Both the position numbers and the translations under genes were made by a program. The notes beneath the pieces are model-generated. The model did not search any database and had not been told where the DNA came from. It worked only from the letters and a program-made list of their open reading frames with translations. Source: Pseudomonadota bacterium (GTDB taxonomy: Bacteria; Pseudomonadota; Gammaproteobacteria; Burkholderiales; Gallionellaceae). Taken from it: a stretch of 64,000 nt of DNA. Each line of letters starts with the position of its first letter. The stretch's first letter is position 1. This document shows positions 16,603 through 24,712 of the stretch, piece after piece. Location of the stretch: positions 62,001 to 126,000 of the forward strand of contig JAJZUP010000001.1 of the NCBI GenBank assembly GCA_021848465.1, in the 5' to 3' direction.

Positions 16603-17966
16603 GCGAGCAACCTGTACCGATCAAGCCGCACCTGGACTGGTCGGCCTATGAAAGCAGCAACAGTTTCGGCTTCGACCCTTTCGGCGGGGATTTCGGCGCG
16701 CCCGGCAGCGGCTTCGCCAAGGCGGCAGCCGGCTGCCTGGGCAAGCGCAACTGCCACAGCCAGGACATCGGCGTGATGTGCCCGAGCTACCGCGTAACAC
16801 AGGACGAGCAGCATGCAACGCTGCACCGCGCCGAAACACTGAAGGCCGCGCTGGATGGCGCATACGGCCCGCATCCGTTCGCCGGGCCGGAGCTGGCGGC
16901 GGCGATGGACCTGTGCGTGAGCTGCAAGGGCTGCAAACGCGAATGCCCGCACGGCGTGGACATGGCGCAACTGCGCGTGGAGACGCTGGCGCAGCGCTGG
17001 CAGGCGCTCGGCCATGTGCCGTTACGCGAGCGCCTGTTCGCCCACTTGCCGCGCTATGCGCATCTGCTCAAATACCTGAACTGGGCTGGCATCGTGCGCA
17101 GTCGCGTTCCTCTGCTAGGCAAGCTGATGCAGCGCGTGCTGGGCATCGCCGCACTACGCTCCTTGCCGCACGCGGCGGCGCAGGACTTCCTTTCCGCCCA
17201 ACCGCATGCCGTTGCAGCAACTGAAGGCGCACGCGAAGTGGTACTGCTGGTGGACACCTTCACCAACCATCTCTCCCCGCAGATTGCTCAAGCCGCGCTG
17301 GAGGTGTTGCAGGCGGCGGGCTACACCGTGCACATTGCACAAGCGGCTGCGTGCGACCGCGCGCTGTGCTGCGGTCGCACGTATTTCTCGCACGGCCTGA
17401 TCGCGCAGGCCCGTGCCGAAGCCACGCGCGTGCTGGATGCGCTCACGCCGTTCGCCGAGCGCGGCCTGCCCGTCATCGGGCTGGAGCCCTCCTGTTTGCT
17501 GATGCTGCGCGACGAATATCACGCGCTGGGGCTGGGCGAGCGCGTCGGCAAGCTGGCGCGCTATGCGATGTTGCTGGAAGAGTTCCTCGCGCGCGAGCTG
17601 GATGCCAAACGCCTGCACCTGCCGCTGCAAACGCTGGATGAAAAAGTGCTGGTACACGGCCACTGTCACGAGAAAGCCTTCGGCGCGATGCCCGCGCTGG
17701 AGAAGGTATTGCACTTGGTGCCGGGCTTGCAGGTGGAGCTCATCGAATCAAGCTGCTGCGGCATGGCCGGTTCCTTCGGCATGGAGGCCGAGCATTACGA
17801 TGTCTCGATGCAGATGGGCGAGTTGTCGCTGCTGCCCAAGGTGCGTGCCGCCGCCACCAACACGCTGCTGGTCGCCAACGGCACAAGCTGCCGCCACCAG
17901 ATTCGCGATGGCGCGGCCCGCGAAGCGCTGCACCTGGCGCTGGTGTTGCGGCGCGCGCTGGCCTGA
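16599..17966 (+). CDS. Stand-alone Fe-S oxidoreductase (YdiJ/D-lactate dehydrogenase C-half type), copy 1
   Basis: The 455-residue protein matches the C-terminal iron-sulfur half of YdiJ-like FAD/Fe-S dehydrogenases but lacks the FAD half. The first cluster region includes CLGKRNC...GVMCPSYR (about 46-64). The second is CVSCKGCKRECPHGVD (about 107-122). Two CCG-type cysteine-rich domains follow (CDRALCCGRTYFSHG; HGHCHEKAF; ESSCCGMAGSFGMEAEHYD). Such proteins pass electrons from a hydroxyacid dehydrogenase to the quinone pool. A paralogue is at 62460. No FAD partner is visible in the window, so the donor is unknown. Confidence 0.8.
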   Translation: MSEQPVPIKPHLDWSAYESSNSFGFDPFGGDFGAPGSGFAKAAAGCLGKRNCHSQDIGVMCPSYRVTQDEQHATLHRAETLKAALDGAYGPHPFAGPELAAAMDLCVSCKGCKRECPHGVDMAQLRVETLAQRWQALGHVPLRERLFAHLPRYAHLLKYLNWAGIVRSRVPLLGKLMQRVLGIAALRSLPHAAAQDFLSAQPHAVAATEGAREVVLLVDTFTNHLSPQIAQAALEVLQAAGYTVHIAQAAACDRALCCGRTYFSHGLIAQARAEATRVLDALTPFAERGLPVIGLEPSCLLMLRDEYHALGLGERVGKLARYAMLLEEFLARELDAKRLHLPLQTLDEKVLVHGHCHEKAFGAMPALEKVLHLVPGLQVELIESSCCGMAGSFGMEAEHYDVSMQMGELSLLPKVRAAATNTLLVANGTSCRHQIRDGAAREALHLALVLRRALA

Positions 17967-18038
17967 ATGCCCGCCGCCTTGGGGCCGCACGCGCAACAGG
18001 AGTAGACTTCCCCCACGCCCCGTTCGCTGGAGATCATC

Positions 18039-18827
18039 ATGCGCATCACCACCCTCGGCTGCGACGCCAGCATCAGCGGAACCCGCCGCACCACCTGCTA
18101 CCAGGTGGATGCGGACATCCTGATTGACTGCGGCACCGGTGCTGCCGAGCTGACGCTGGAGCAGGCCGTTGCGCTCGATTTCATTTTCCTGACCCACGCG
18201 CACCTTGACCATTGTGCGTTCCTGCCGCTGCTGGTCGATGCCGCAGCGAGCTTCCGCACGATGCCGCTCACGGTGTATGCCTTGCCGGAAACCATCGCTG
18301 CTCTCAGGCAGCACATGTTCAACGGTGTGCTGTGGCCGGACTACACCGCGTATCCTTCGCCGGAGCAGCCCTGCCTTCGTTTCGTGCCAATTCGCAGCGG
18401 AGAGACTGCGACGCTCGGCGGCCGCCGCATCACGGCGCTGCCCGCCCGTCACTCGATCCCGTGCGCTGGCTACCAGGTCGACAACGGTGTCATGAGTTGG
18501 GTGTACAGCGCGGACACGAGCTTTTGCCAGGATTTCTGGCGCGCGCTGAACCGCATCAACAATCTTAGGTATTTACTGGTGGAATGCACATTCCGCAACG
18601 CCAATGCCGTAGCGGCACAACATGCCGGCCATCACACCGCGCAACTGCTGGCGCAAGGGCTGCGCTTGCTGGAGCGCCAGGTGGAATTATTCATCGTACA
18701 CATGGAAGCCGGGTACGAAGAAACAACCATGCGCGAGGTTGAAGCCGCAGCAGCCTCATTGTGGCCGCGCGCACTGCAGCGCGGCCACGTATTCGACCTC
18801 ACGGCTACAGGTAGCCCAACAGCGTGA
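18039..18827 (+). CDS. MBL-fold hydrolase, class II cyclic-nucleotide phosphodiesterase-like
   Basis: The 262-residue protein starts MRITTLGCDASISGTRRTTC and has the metallo-beta-lactamase zinc motif THAHLDHC (about 51-58), a later His in PARHSIPCAGY, and an Asp in VYSADTSF. The whole pattern resembles class II 3',5'-cyclic-nucleotide phosphodiesterases more than glyoxalases. The substrate is not proven; cAMP breakdown is a guess from family. It has its own GGAG ribosome site 72 bp after the Fe-S gene, and its end overlaps the convergent small membrane gene by 23 bp. Confidence 0.7.
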   Translation: MRITTLGCDASISGTRRTTCYQVDADILIDCGTGAAELTLEQAVALDFIFLTHAHLDHCAFLPLLVDAAASFRTMPLTVYALPETIAALRQHMFNGVLWPDYTAYPSPEQPCLRFVPIRSGETATLGGRRITALPARHSIPCAGYQVDNGVMSWVYSADTSFCQDFWRALNRINNLRYLLVECTFRNANAVAAQHAGHHTAQLLAQGLRLLERQVELFIVHMEAGYEETTMREVEAAAASLWPRALQRGHVFDLTATGSPTA

Positions 18828-18999
18828 ACTCGGACGCGAAGGACACGACAAACCCCAGGCCCCAGCCGAAATAGGATTTTTTGCTGTCGCGGATAGCGTA
18901 CGGATTCTTTGCATTGCTGCGGTTCATCAGCACCATGCCCCCGGTAAACAGCAGCGTCCCGAGTACAAGCGTAGCAAACATAGCTAGTGGATAACTCAT
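18805..18999 (-). CDS. Small two-helix membrane protein, candidate sigma-54 target
   Basis: The 64-residue protein has two predicted membrane helices (about 5-25 and 43-62) joined by a charged loop (NRSNAKNPYAIRDSKKS). I do not recognise the family. The ATG has GGGAGAG upstream, supporting a real gene. A good -24/-12 match (19046-19060, minus strand) lies 47 bp upstream, suggesting control by RpoN. It is divergent from the SIR2-hemerythrin pair. Confidence 0.6.
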   Translation of the reverse strand: MSYPLAMFATLVLGTLLFTGGMVLMNRSNAKNPYAIRDSKKSYFGWGLGFVVSFASEFTLLGYL

Positions 19000-19045
19000 T
19001 TCACTCTCCCGATTGAAAGTTTTGCCTTATGGCACCCGTACCTCA

Positions 19046-19060
19046 GCATTTTGCGTGCCA
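19046..19060 (-). promoter_or_regulatory. Sigma-54 promoter of the small membrane protein
   Basis: The minus strand reads TGGCACGCAAAATGC. The -24 TGGCACG is exact and the spacing GG-N10-GC is right; the -12 is ATGC instead of TTGC. The region 19000-19328 contains no gene; it holds this promoter, the inverted repeat at 19197 and the promoter at 19277. Confidence 0.6.
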
Positions 19061-19196
19061 CCTTCAGTACCCTGCCACTTCCCCCGGATTCCCGCGCTAC
19101 CGCCCGTAATCAGCCTGATAACACCTCCCAAAAGGGACATAGAGTCAGCCGCACGCCTCGCGCCGGTGCAATTCCCAGCCCAACTCCCCACCCTTG

Positions 19197-19223
19197 TGCG
19201 ACAAGCGTTTTGCTTTTGTCGCA
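19197..19223. promoter_or_regulatory. Inverted repeat between two divergent sigma-54 promoters
   Basis: TGCGACAA and TTGTCGCA form a perfect 8-bp inverted repeat with an 11-nt spacer. It stands about 150 bp from one -24 element and about 67 bp from the other. It is not a TGT-N10-ACA NifA site, so a different enhancer-binding protein may act here. Confidence 0.45.
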
Positions 19224-19276
19224 TTTGCTCCACACCCCGTCCTGCGCCAACCCGCGCTGTTATCAGAAAAGCAGAC

Positions 19277-19291
19277 TGGCGCGATTATTGC
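19277..19291 (+). promoter_or_regulatory. Sigma-54 promoter of the SIR2-hemerythrin operon
   Basis: TGGCGCGATTATTGC has the essential GG-N10-GC and a perfect TTGC; only one base differs from TGGCAC. It lies 37 bp before the SIR2-like ATG. Confidence 0.65.
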
Positions 19292-19328
19292 GGATAACTC
19301 TGCATCACCACCTTGAGGAGTCATTCCC

Positions 19329-20189
19329 ATGAGCACTGCGTTCGATCCGATCTTTTCCGGCCTGGCAGACGGCAGCGTCATCCCCTATCTCGGCCCCGGC
19401 ACGCTGAACGGCGTGATTGAGCCCGCCAGCGGCAAAGCCATCCCCGCCGACAGCGACAGCCTGATCCTCGCCATGAACAACGGCCAGCCGATGGCGCCCA
19501 AGCTGATGTATGAATTTCCGCGCGCCGCGATGAATGTCGAATTGAAGCGCGGTCGCACCACGCTGAACCGTTTCCTCGATGCGACTTACCGCGACACGCT
19601 GTGGAGCACTTCTGAGTTGCATGCCTGGCTTGCCGCCCAGAAGCTGCCTTGCATCATCGACAGCAACCGCGACACGCAACTGCAGAAGCAGTACGCAAAC
19701 ACCCCGCACACGCTGATCGTCGGCATCGCACGCATTGCCGGCAAGGAATTCCGTTTCCGCATCTTCCAGCACGACGGCAGCAGCTATCGCCCGATCGAGC
19801 AGGAAGCCGTGGACACCACGCTGCCGGTATTGTTCAAACCGCTCGGCACGCCGCTGCCGGAAGCCAGCTACATCGCATCGGATGCGGATTTCGTGGACTA
19901 CATCACCGAGCTGATGGGCGGCTTCGCAATCCCGTCATTCATCAAGCGTTCGCGCCAGAACAAGCGCTACGTCGCGCTCGGCATGCGCTTCAATCGCGAC
20001 ACCGACCGCATGGTGTTTTCCGACATCATCTTCGGGGCCGCCCAATCCGCCGGCTGGGCATTGATCCAGCACCCGACCGACAAGGAAAAGCGCTACCTGG
20101 AGCGGATGAACATCGAGATCATCAATGCCGACGTGGAAGACCTCCTCGCTGCCGCACAGGCCGCAAACAACTCGCTGGTTGCCGCATGA
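19329..20189 (+). CDS. SIR2-like domain protein associated with nif genes
   Basis: The 286-residue protein starts with DGSVIPYLGPGTL, which matches the nucleotide-binding entry loop of SIR2_2-type proteins, and has a LPCIIDSNRDTQLQ segment where relatives have a LP-x-ivDTwyD loop. It could bind NAD+ and act as a deacylase or NAD-consuming enzyme, but the catalytic His is not obvious. Such genes occur in nif regions of other proteobacteria next to a hemerythrin, as here. GAGGAG precedes the ATG. It overlaps the hemerythrin gene by 4 bp. A sigma-54 promoter lies upstream. Confidence 0.65.
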   Translation: MSTAFDPIFSGLADGSVIPYLGPGTLNGVIEPASGKAIPADSDSLILAMNNGQPMAPKLMYEFPRAAMNVELKRGRTTLNRFLDATYRDTLWSTSELHAWLAAQKLPCIIDSNRDTQLQKQYANTPHTLIVGIARIAGKEFRFRIFQHDGSSYRPIEQEAVDTTLPVLFKPLGTPLPEASYIASDADFVDYITELMGGFAIPSFIKRSRQNKRYVALGMRFNRDTDRMVFSDIIFGAAQSAGWALIQHPTDKEKRYLERMNIEIINADVEDLLAAAQAANNSLVAA

Positions 20190-20575
20190 CCAAGGCAACA
20201 TGGGATGCCGCCCGCCACACGCTGAATGTGGCCGAACTGGACACCGCACACCGGGAATTCATCGAACTGGTCGCGCAGCTCAACGCGGCCAGCGACGCGG
20301 AATTCCCGGCATTGTTCCAGACGCTGGTAACCCACACGCGCGAACACTTCATCGCCGAAGGCAAACTGATGCGCGAGGCGAAATACCAGGGGCTGGGCGT
20401 GCATGAAGGCGAACACCACCGCGTGCTCGGCGAACTGCAGCAATTGAACCGTTCGCTCAAACGCGGCAGGTTGCCGCTGGTGCGCGCCTATGTACGCGAA
20501 GGCCTGCCGGAATGGTTCGACACCCACCTCAGCATGATGGACAGCGCGTTGGTGGCCTTCCTGAACAAACATTAA
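20186..20575 (+). CDS. Bacteriohemerythrin
   Basis: The 129-residue protein has the hemerythrin diiron pattern: His in LDTAHREFIELV (about 21), HTREHF with EHF (about 51-55), EGEHHRVL (about 74-78), and WFDTHLSMMD (His about 112, Asp 117). It binds O2 reversibly at a diiron site. The ATGA overlap with the SIR2-like gene implies joint production. In a diazotroph it could buffer oxygen near nitrogenase; that role is inferred. Confidence 0.85.
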   Translation: MTKATWDAARHTLNVAELDTAHREFIELVAQLNAASDAEFPALFQTLVTHTREHFIAEGKLMREAKYQGLGVHEGEHHRVLGELQQLNRSLKRGRLPLVRAYVREGLPEWFDTHLSMMDSALVAFLNKH

Positions 20576-20667
20576 CGCCTTTTCAACAAGCCCGCTCTAA
20601 TTGATTTGATAAAATGCCGCCCGCGACCGGACAAACATCCTGATGCTGCCCACGGTGCCGTCATGAT

Positions 20668-20682
20668 TGGCACACTACTTGC
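20668..20682 (+). promoter_or_regulatory. Sigma-54 promoter of nhaD
   Basis: TGGCACACTACTTGC matches TGGCAC-N5-TTGC exactly, 65 bp before the nhaD ATG. I find no TGT-N10-ACA site within 250 bp upstream. Confidence 0.75.
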
Positions 20683-20747
20683 GCATCATGGCCTGTCCCA
20701 CAAGCAAACCAGAATGAGTCCATAAAACTATCGGCAAGGTAACCTGA

Positions 20748-22013
20748 ATGGAAGCACTATTAATTACGACTTTTGTTGTCGCTTACGCTGCGATTGCCCT
20801 TGAGCACCCGCTAAAGATCAACAAGAGTGTTCCCGCGCTGATTGGCGCCGGGCTGCTCTGGACTATTTATGCCCTTTATACCGGCCATGTGGACACCCAG
20901 CTTGAGGAAACGCTTTCGGCCACTGCGCAAATTGTATTTTTCCTGATGGGGGCGATGACCATCGTTGAGGTGGTCGACGCCCATGACGGCTTTGACGTCA
21001 TCACCGAGAAAATCCGAACCACCCACATGAGTACGCTGCTCTGGCTGTTCGGCCTAGTGACGTACTTCCTCAGCGCAGTACTGGACAACCTGACGACCAC
21101 CATCGTCATGATGGCGGTAAGCCGCAAACTGCTGGGACAACGCGAAGATCGACTGTATTTCGCCGGCATCATCATTATCGCCGCGAATGCCGGTGGCGCA
21201 TGGTCGCCGATTGGGGACGTCACCACGACCATGCTGTGGATCGGCGGCCAGATTACTGCCCTAGTCATCATCAAGGATGTCATCCTGCCGTCCATGATCA
21301 GCCTGCTCGTCCCGCTGCTAGTGGTCAGCTACCAATTCCGCGGCAAAGTGGTTACAGGCCCAGCCAAATCCGATGACAATCACCGGAAATTCCCGACCAC
21401 GGCTTTCGAGCGCAATTTCATGTTTTATGCCGGCATTGGGCTACTGTGCCTAGTTCCCGTATTCAAGACCGCAACTCATCTCCCGCCGTTCATGGGCATC
21501 CTGTTTGCACTCGGCATCCTCTGGCTGGTAGGCGAATTGGTTCACCGCAACAAGGATGAGGAGGAGAAGCACCACCTGACATTAGGTGCCGCCCTGCAGC
21601 GTATCGACATGTCATCGTTGGTGTTTTTCATCGGCATTCTGCTGGCGGTCGCAACACTTGAGCATTCGCACATCCTCACTGACTTGGCCCACTGGCTCGA
21701 CCGGACGATAGGCAACCAGGCCATCATTGTCTCGATCTTCGGCTTGGTAAGTGCGGTCATCGACAACGTCCCGCTCGTCGCCGCCTCTATCGGGATGTAC
21801 AAACTCGACGAATTCCCTACAAACTCCTTCCTCTGGGAATACCTCGCCTATGCGGCAGGTACTGGCGGCTCGATCCTGATCATCGGCTCTGCCGCCGGGG
21901 TAGCAGCGATGGGTATCGAAAAGATAGAGTTCTTCTGGTATCTGAAAAAGATCAGTCCGCTGGCACTGATCGGCTTTGTTTGCGGCGCCCTGTCATTCAT
22001 TCTGATCTTCTAG
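20748..22013 (+). CDS. nhaD: Na+/H+ antiporter NhaD
   Basis: The 421-residue polytopic protein (about 11-12 hydrophobic segments) belongs to the NhaD group of the ion transporter superfamily. Landmarks are LEHPLKINKSVPALIGAGLLW near the N-terminus, the repeat motifs DNLTTTIVMMAVSRKLL (about 105) and DNVPLVAASIGMYKLDEFP (about 340), and NAGGAWSPIGDVTTTMLWIGG. It exchanges Na+ for H+. The gene converges on rnfH, and its sigma-54 promoter suggests use under nitrogen-fixing conditions, possibly to handle Na+ moved by Rnf; that coupling is inferred. Confidence 0.9.
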   Translation: MEALLITTFVVAYAAIALEHPLKINKSVPALIGAGLLWTIYALYTGHVDTQLEETLSATAQIVFFLMGAMTIVEVVDAHDGFDVITEKIRTTHMSTLLWLFGLVTYFLSAVLDNLTTTIVMMAVSRKLLGQREDRLYFAGIIIIAANAGGAWSPIGDVTTTMLWIGGQITALVIIKDVILPSMISLLVPLLVVSYQFRGKVVTGPAKSDDNHRKFPTTAFERNFMFYAGIGLLCLVPVFKTATHLPPFMGILFALGILWLVGELVHRNKDEEEKHHLTLGAALQRIDMSSLVFFIGILLAVATLEHSHILTDLAHWLDRTIGNQAIIVSIFGLVSAVIDNVPLVAASIGMYKLDEFPTNSFLWEYLAYAAGTGGSILIIGSAAGVAAMGIEKIEFFWYLKKISPLALIGFVCGALSFILIF

Positions 22014-22055
22014 CGGCTCAGGGCTGGAGGCGGTAGCGCAGACTACGACAGCAAG

Positions 22056-22334
22056 TTACTCGTCATCGTCCCCGGCCATCTTGCGGCGCGGCACGGTAGC
22101 CGGATCGGCAGTGATGGCACGGTAAATTTCCACGCGGTCACCGGGCTTCAGAGCGGAATCCATCTCCGCTGCCTTGCCAAAAATGCCGACTGTGCAGTTC
22201 GCCAAATCGACACCCGGGAACTTGTGCAGGATACCGGATTGTTCGATCGCTTGCAGTACCGTAGTGTCCCCCGGCACTTCGATGCGCAGCCAGAGCTGGC
22301 CGGATGGTTCGGAATAGGCGACCCCTACTTGCAT
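22056..22334 (-). CDS. rnfH: RnfH-family protein
   Basis: The 92-residue protein has the ubiquitin-like RnfH fold pattern: QVGVAYSEPSGQLWLRIEVP at the N-terminus, TVLQAIEQSGI, VGIFGKAAEMDSALKPGDRVEIYR, then a charged tail (RRKMAGDDDE). It is the last gene of the rnf operon, 11 bp after rnfE, matching the rnfABCDGEH order known from Rhodobacter and Azotobacter. The molecular role is not settled. Confidence 0.9.
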   Translation of the reverse strand: MQVGVAYSEPSGQLWLRIEVPGDTTVLQAIEQSGILHKFPGVDLANCTVGIFGKAAEMDSALKPGDRVEIYRAITADPATVPRRKMAGDDDE

Positions 22335-22345
22335 TTCATCTCTCC

Positions 22346-23026
22346 TTAACTCGCCAGCACTTCTGCTTCAGGCACTTTGGCCGCAGCCAGCCGAGCGGCA
22401 CGGCGCTGATCCATCACCCGTTTGCCTGCCAGCAGGAAGCCCAACACCAGGAAACCGCCGGGCGGCAGGATCATCAGCAGGTAACCCTTGTATTCCGGAA
22501 TGATCGTGGTTTCGAGGAAGGCGAAACTGGAGCCCAGCAGCAGGTGGGCATTGGCAAACAGGGTGCCGGCCCCGAGCACCTCGCGGATGCCGCCGATCAG
22601 CGTCAGCGCAAAGGTGAAGCCCAGCCCCATCATCAGCCCGTCCATCGCGGCTTCGCCGACACCGACCTTTTGCGCGAAGGCCTCGGCGCGGCCGAGCACG
22701 GCGCAGTTCGCCACGATCAGCGCAATATACAGGCCGAGCACTTTGTACAAATCATGCACCCAGGCATTCAGGCTCACGTCCACCAGCGTCACCAGCGTGG
22801 CGATCAGCACGATGTACACCGGGATGCGCACTTCGGGCGTGATCAGGTGGCGCACCGAGGACACCAGCGCATTGGCCGCCAGCAACACCGCCGTGGTCGC
22901 CAGACCCATGCCGAGGCCGTTGGTGGCAGAACTGGTCACCGCCATGGTCGGGCACATGCCCAGGATTTGCGCAAAGACGATGTTGTTATCCCACAGGCCG
23001 TCGCGCGTGATGCGTCCGTAACTCAT
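22346..23026 (-). CDS. rnfE: Rnf complex subunit RnfE
   Basis: The 226-residue membrane protein has about six helices. Landmarks are RDGLWDNNIVFAQILGMCPT (about 8-27) and LYIALIVANCAVLGRAEAFA (about 97-116), which place conserved Cys residues near the cofactor that bridges RnfA and RnfE. It forms part of the ion-translocating core that uses the membrane gradient to reduce ferredoxin for nitrogenase. It overlaps rnfG by 4 bp. The C-terminus is charged. Confidence 0.95.
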   Translation of the reverse strand: MSYGRITRDGLWDNNIVFAQILGMCPTMAVTSSATNGLGMGLATTAVLLAANALVSSVRHLITPEVRIPVYIVLIATLVTLVDVSLNAWVHDLYKVLGLYIALIVANCAVLGRAEAFAQKVGVGEAAMDGLMMGLGFTFALTLIGGIREVLGAGTLFANAHLLLGSSFAFLETTIIPEYKGYLLMILPPGGFLVLGFLLAGKRVMDQRRAARLAAAKVPEAEVLAS

Positions 23027-23643
23027 GATTTGCCTCCTGCCTCATCCAGCAATTTCGCCTTGTTTTTCTCGAAGAAATCCAGCCCGCCCTTGACCGATTT
23101 CACCACCGCACGCGGCGTGATGGTGGCGCCGGCGAACTGGTCGAAGATGCCGCCATCCTTTTTCACGGCCCATTTGTCTGCGGGCGGCTCACCGAGCCAC
23201 TTGCCTTCAAACGAATGAATCCAGTTTGACTTGGCCGGCTCGATCTTGTCGCCCAGACCCGGCGTTTCGCTGTGCTTGATCACGCGTACGCCGAGCACCT
23301 TGCCGGCGCTATCCAGCCCCATCGTGCTTACCACCGGCCCGGCGTAGCCGATCGCCTGCACCTGGAACACCACGGCAACGACCTTGCCGGCCTTGCGCGC
23401 ACGGTACACGGTCACGTCGCCATTCGGCCCCGGCAAGGTCAGGGTGTCCTTCAGCAGATCGTTGTCGTATTCGACGCTCAGCACCTGCTGCAGCGACTGC
23501 ATCATGTCCTGCTTCTGCGCCGCCTTAATGTCAGGCTGCGTCGCATGGTCGGCCAGCGCCAGCGCACCCGCCGTCACCAGCGCCACGCCGCCGAGGAGGA
23601 TGCCCTGGTAGGAAATTTTTCCGCGCAATGTCTGCAAATCCAT
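23023..23643 (-). CDS. rnfG: Rnf complex FMN-binding subunit RnfG
   Basis: The 206-residue protein has one N-terminal membrane helix (about 13-31) and a periplasmic FMN domain. The FMN attachment site is in FAGATITPRAVVKSV, where the Thr of GATIT-type motifs carries covalent FMN. SETPGLGDKI is another family mark. The start at 23643 lies 1 bp after the rnfD stop; the upstream extension has no family match. Confidence 0.93.
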   Translation of the reverse strand: MDLQTLRGKISYQGILLGGVALVTAGALALADHATQPDIKAAQKQDMMQSLQQVLSVEYDNDLLKDTLTLPGPNGDVTVYRARKAGKVVAVVFQVQAIGYAGPVVSTMGLDSAGKVLGVRVIKHSETPGLGDKIEPAKSNWIHSFEGKWLGEPPADKWAVKKDGGIFDQFAGATITPRAVVKSVKGGLDFFEKNKAKLLDEAGGKS

Positions 23644-23644
23644 C

Positions 23645-24712
23645 TCAGGCTCCCTTCTTCGCAGGCAAGGCAGTGCCCTTGCGGTCGCGGCCATAGATGC
23701 GCGGCTTGATGTAGCGGTCGACGATCGGCGTCAACGCATTCATGATCATCACGGCAAACGCCACACCTTCCGGGTAGCCGCCCCAGGTGCGGATGATCCA
23801 GGTGAGCAGGCCGCACAGGAAGCCGAACACGAACATGCCGGCACTGGTATTGGGAGAGGTCACCGGATCGGTGACAATGAAGAATGCACCAAGGATCAGC
23901 CCGCCGGACAGCAGGTGCGGCAGCACGGCCAGGTAATGCTCCGGCGCGATGGCGTGGGCAATGGCAGCAGGCAGCGCCACCCCCAGCAACATCGCCACCG
24001 GTGCATGCCAGGTGATGATGCGTTTCACGATCAGGAACACGCCGCCGAGCAATAGCAGTACAGCAGACGTCTCGCCGAAGCTGCCGACACGATGACCGGA
24101 CAGTGCATCGCCCGCTTCAAAATAGCCGGGCAGGCTGTGCAGCAAATCCACGCCGCGCGTGAATTCGGTTTTCACATGACCGAGCAGCGAGGCGCTGGCC
24201 ATGGTGTCCCACTGCGCGCCGCCGAAAGTGATCGCCAGCCCCTGCGCAAAACTCAAGGCATGCTCGCCGGACAGCGGTGTCGGCGCGGCCCACATCGTCA
24301 TTTCGACCGGGAACGAAATCAGCAGCATCACGCGCGCGGCCATGGCCGGATTGAATACGTTCTGCCCCAACCCACCGAACACCTGCTTGACCACTACGAT
24401 GGCGAACAGGCCGCCCACCACGCCCAGCCACCAGGGCGCAAACGGCGGTAGCGACAATGCCAGCAGCCAGGCGGTCAGGGTGGCGGAGCCATCGAGCAAA
24501 GCCGGGCGCACCGGACGTTGGCGCACGCGCAGCACAAACGCCTCGCCGATCAGGGCCGAAGCCACCGTGATGCTCCACAGGAAAATCGCGGGCCAGCCAT
24601 ACAGCCAGAAACCGTACAGTGTGGCTGGCACCAGCGCGAGCAACACGGTGCCCATCACTTTCGAGATGGATGCTGGCGCGTGGGCGTGGGGGGAATGGGC
24701 GATGGGGTTCAT
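23645..24712 (-). CDS. rnfD: Rnf complex subunit RnfD
   Basis: The 355-residue membrane protein has many helices. It starts with SPHAHAPASISKVMGTVLLA and has GGLGQNVFNPAMAARVMLLISFP (split: GGLGQNVFNPAMAA), a family hallmark, and a covalent-flavin-type region in the middle. The later FIVTDPVTSPNTSAGMFVFG is also conserved. It is an FMN-bearing core subunit of Rnf. It overlaps rnfC by 4 bp. Confidence 0.95.
   Translation of the reverse strand: MNPIAHSPHAHAPASISKVMGTVLLALVPATLYGFWLYGWPAIFLWSITVASALIGEAFVLRVRQRPVRPALLDGSATLTAWLLALSLPPFAPWWLGVVGGLFAIVVVKQVFGGLGQNVFNPAMAARVMLLISFPVEMTMWAAPTPLSGEHALSFAQGLAITFGGAQWDTMASASLLGHVKTEFTRGVDLLHSLPGYFEAGDALSGHRVGSFGETSAVLLLLGGVFLIVKRIITWHAPVAMLLGVALPAAIAHAIAPEHYLAVLPHLLSGGLILGAFFIVTDPVTSPNTSAGMFVFGFLCGLLTWIIRTWGGYPEGVAFAVMIMNALTPIVDRYIKPRIYGRDRKGTALPAKKGA

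Noticed and set aside
19030-19044. TGGCACCCGTACCTC as a plus-strand sigma-54 promoter
   Set aside because: The -24 part fits, but there is no GC/TTGC at -12.
19217-19236. TGTCGCATTTGCTCCACA as a NifA site for the SIR2 gene
   Set aside because: The spacer is 12 instead of 10; the inverted repeat explains this sequence better.
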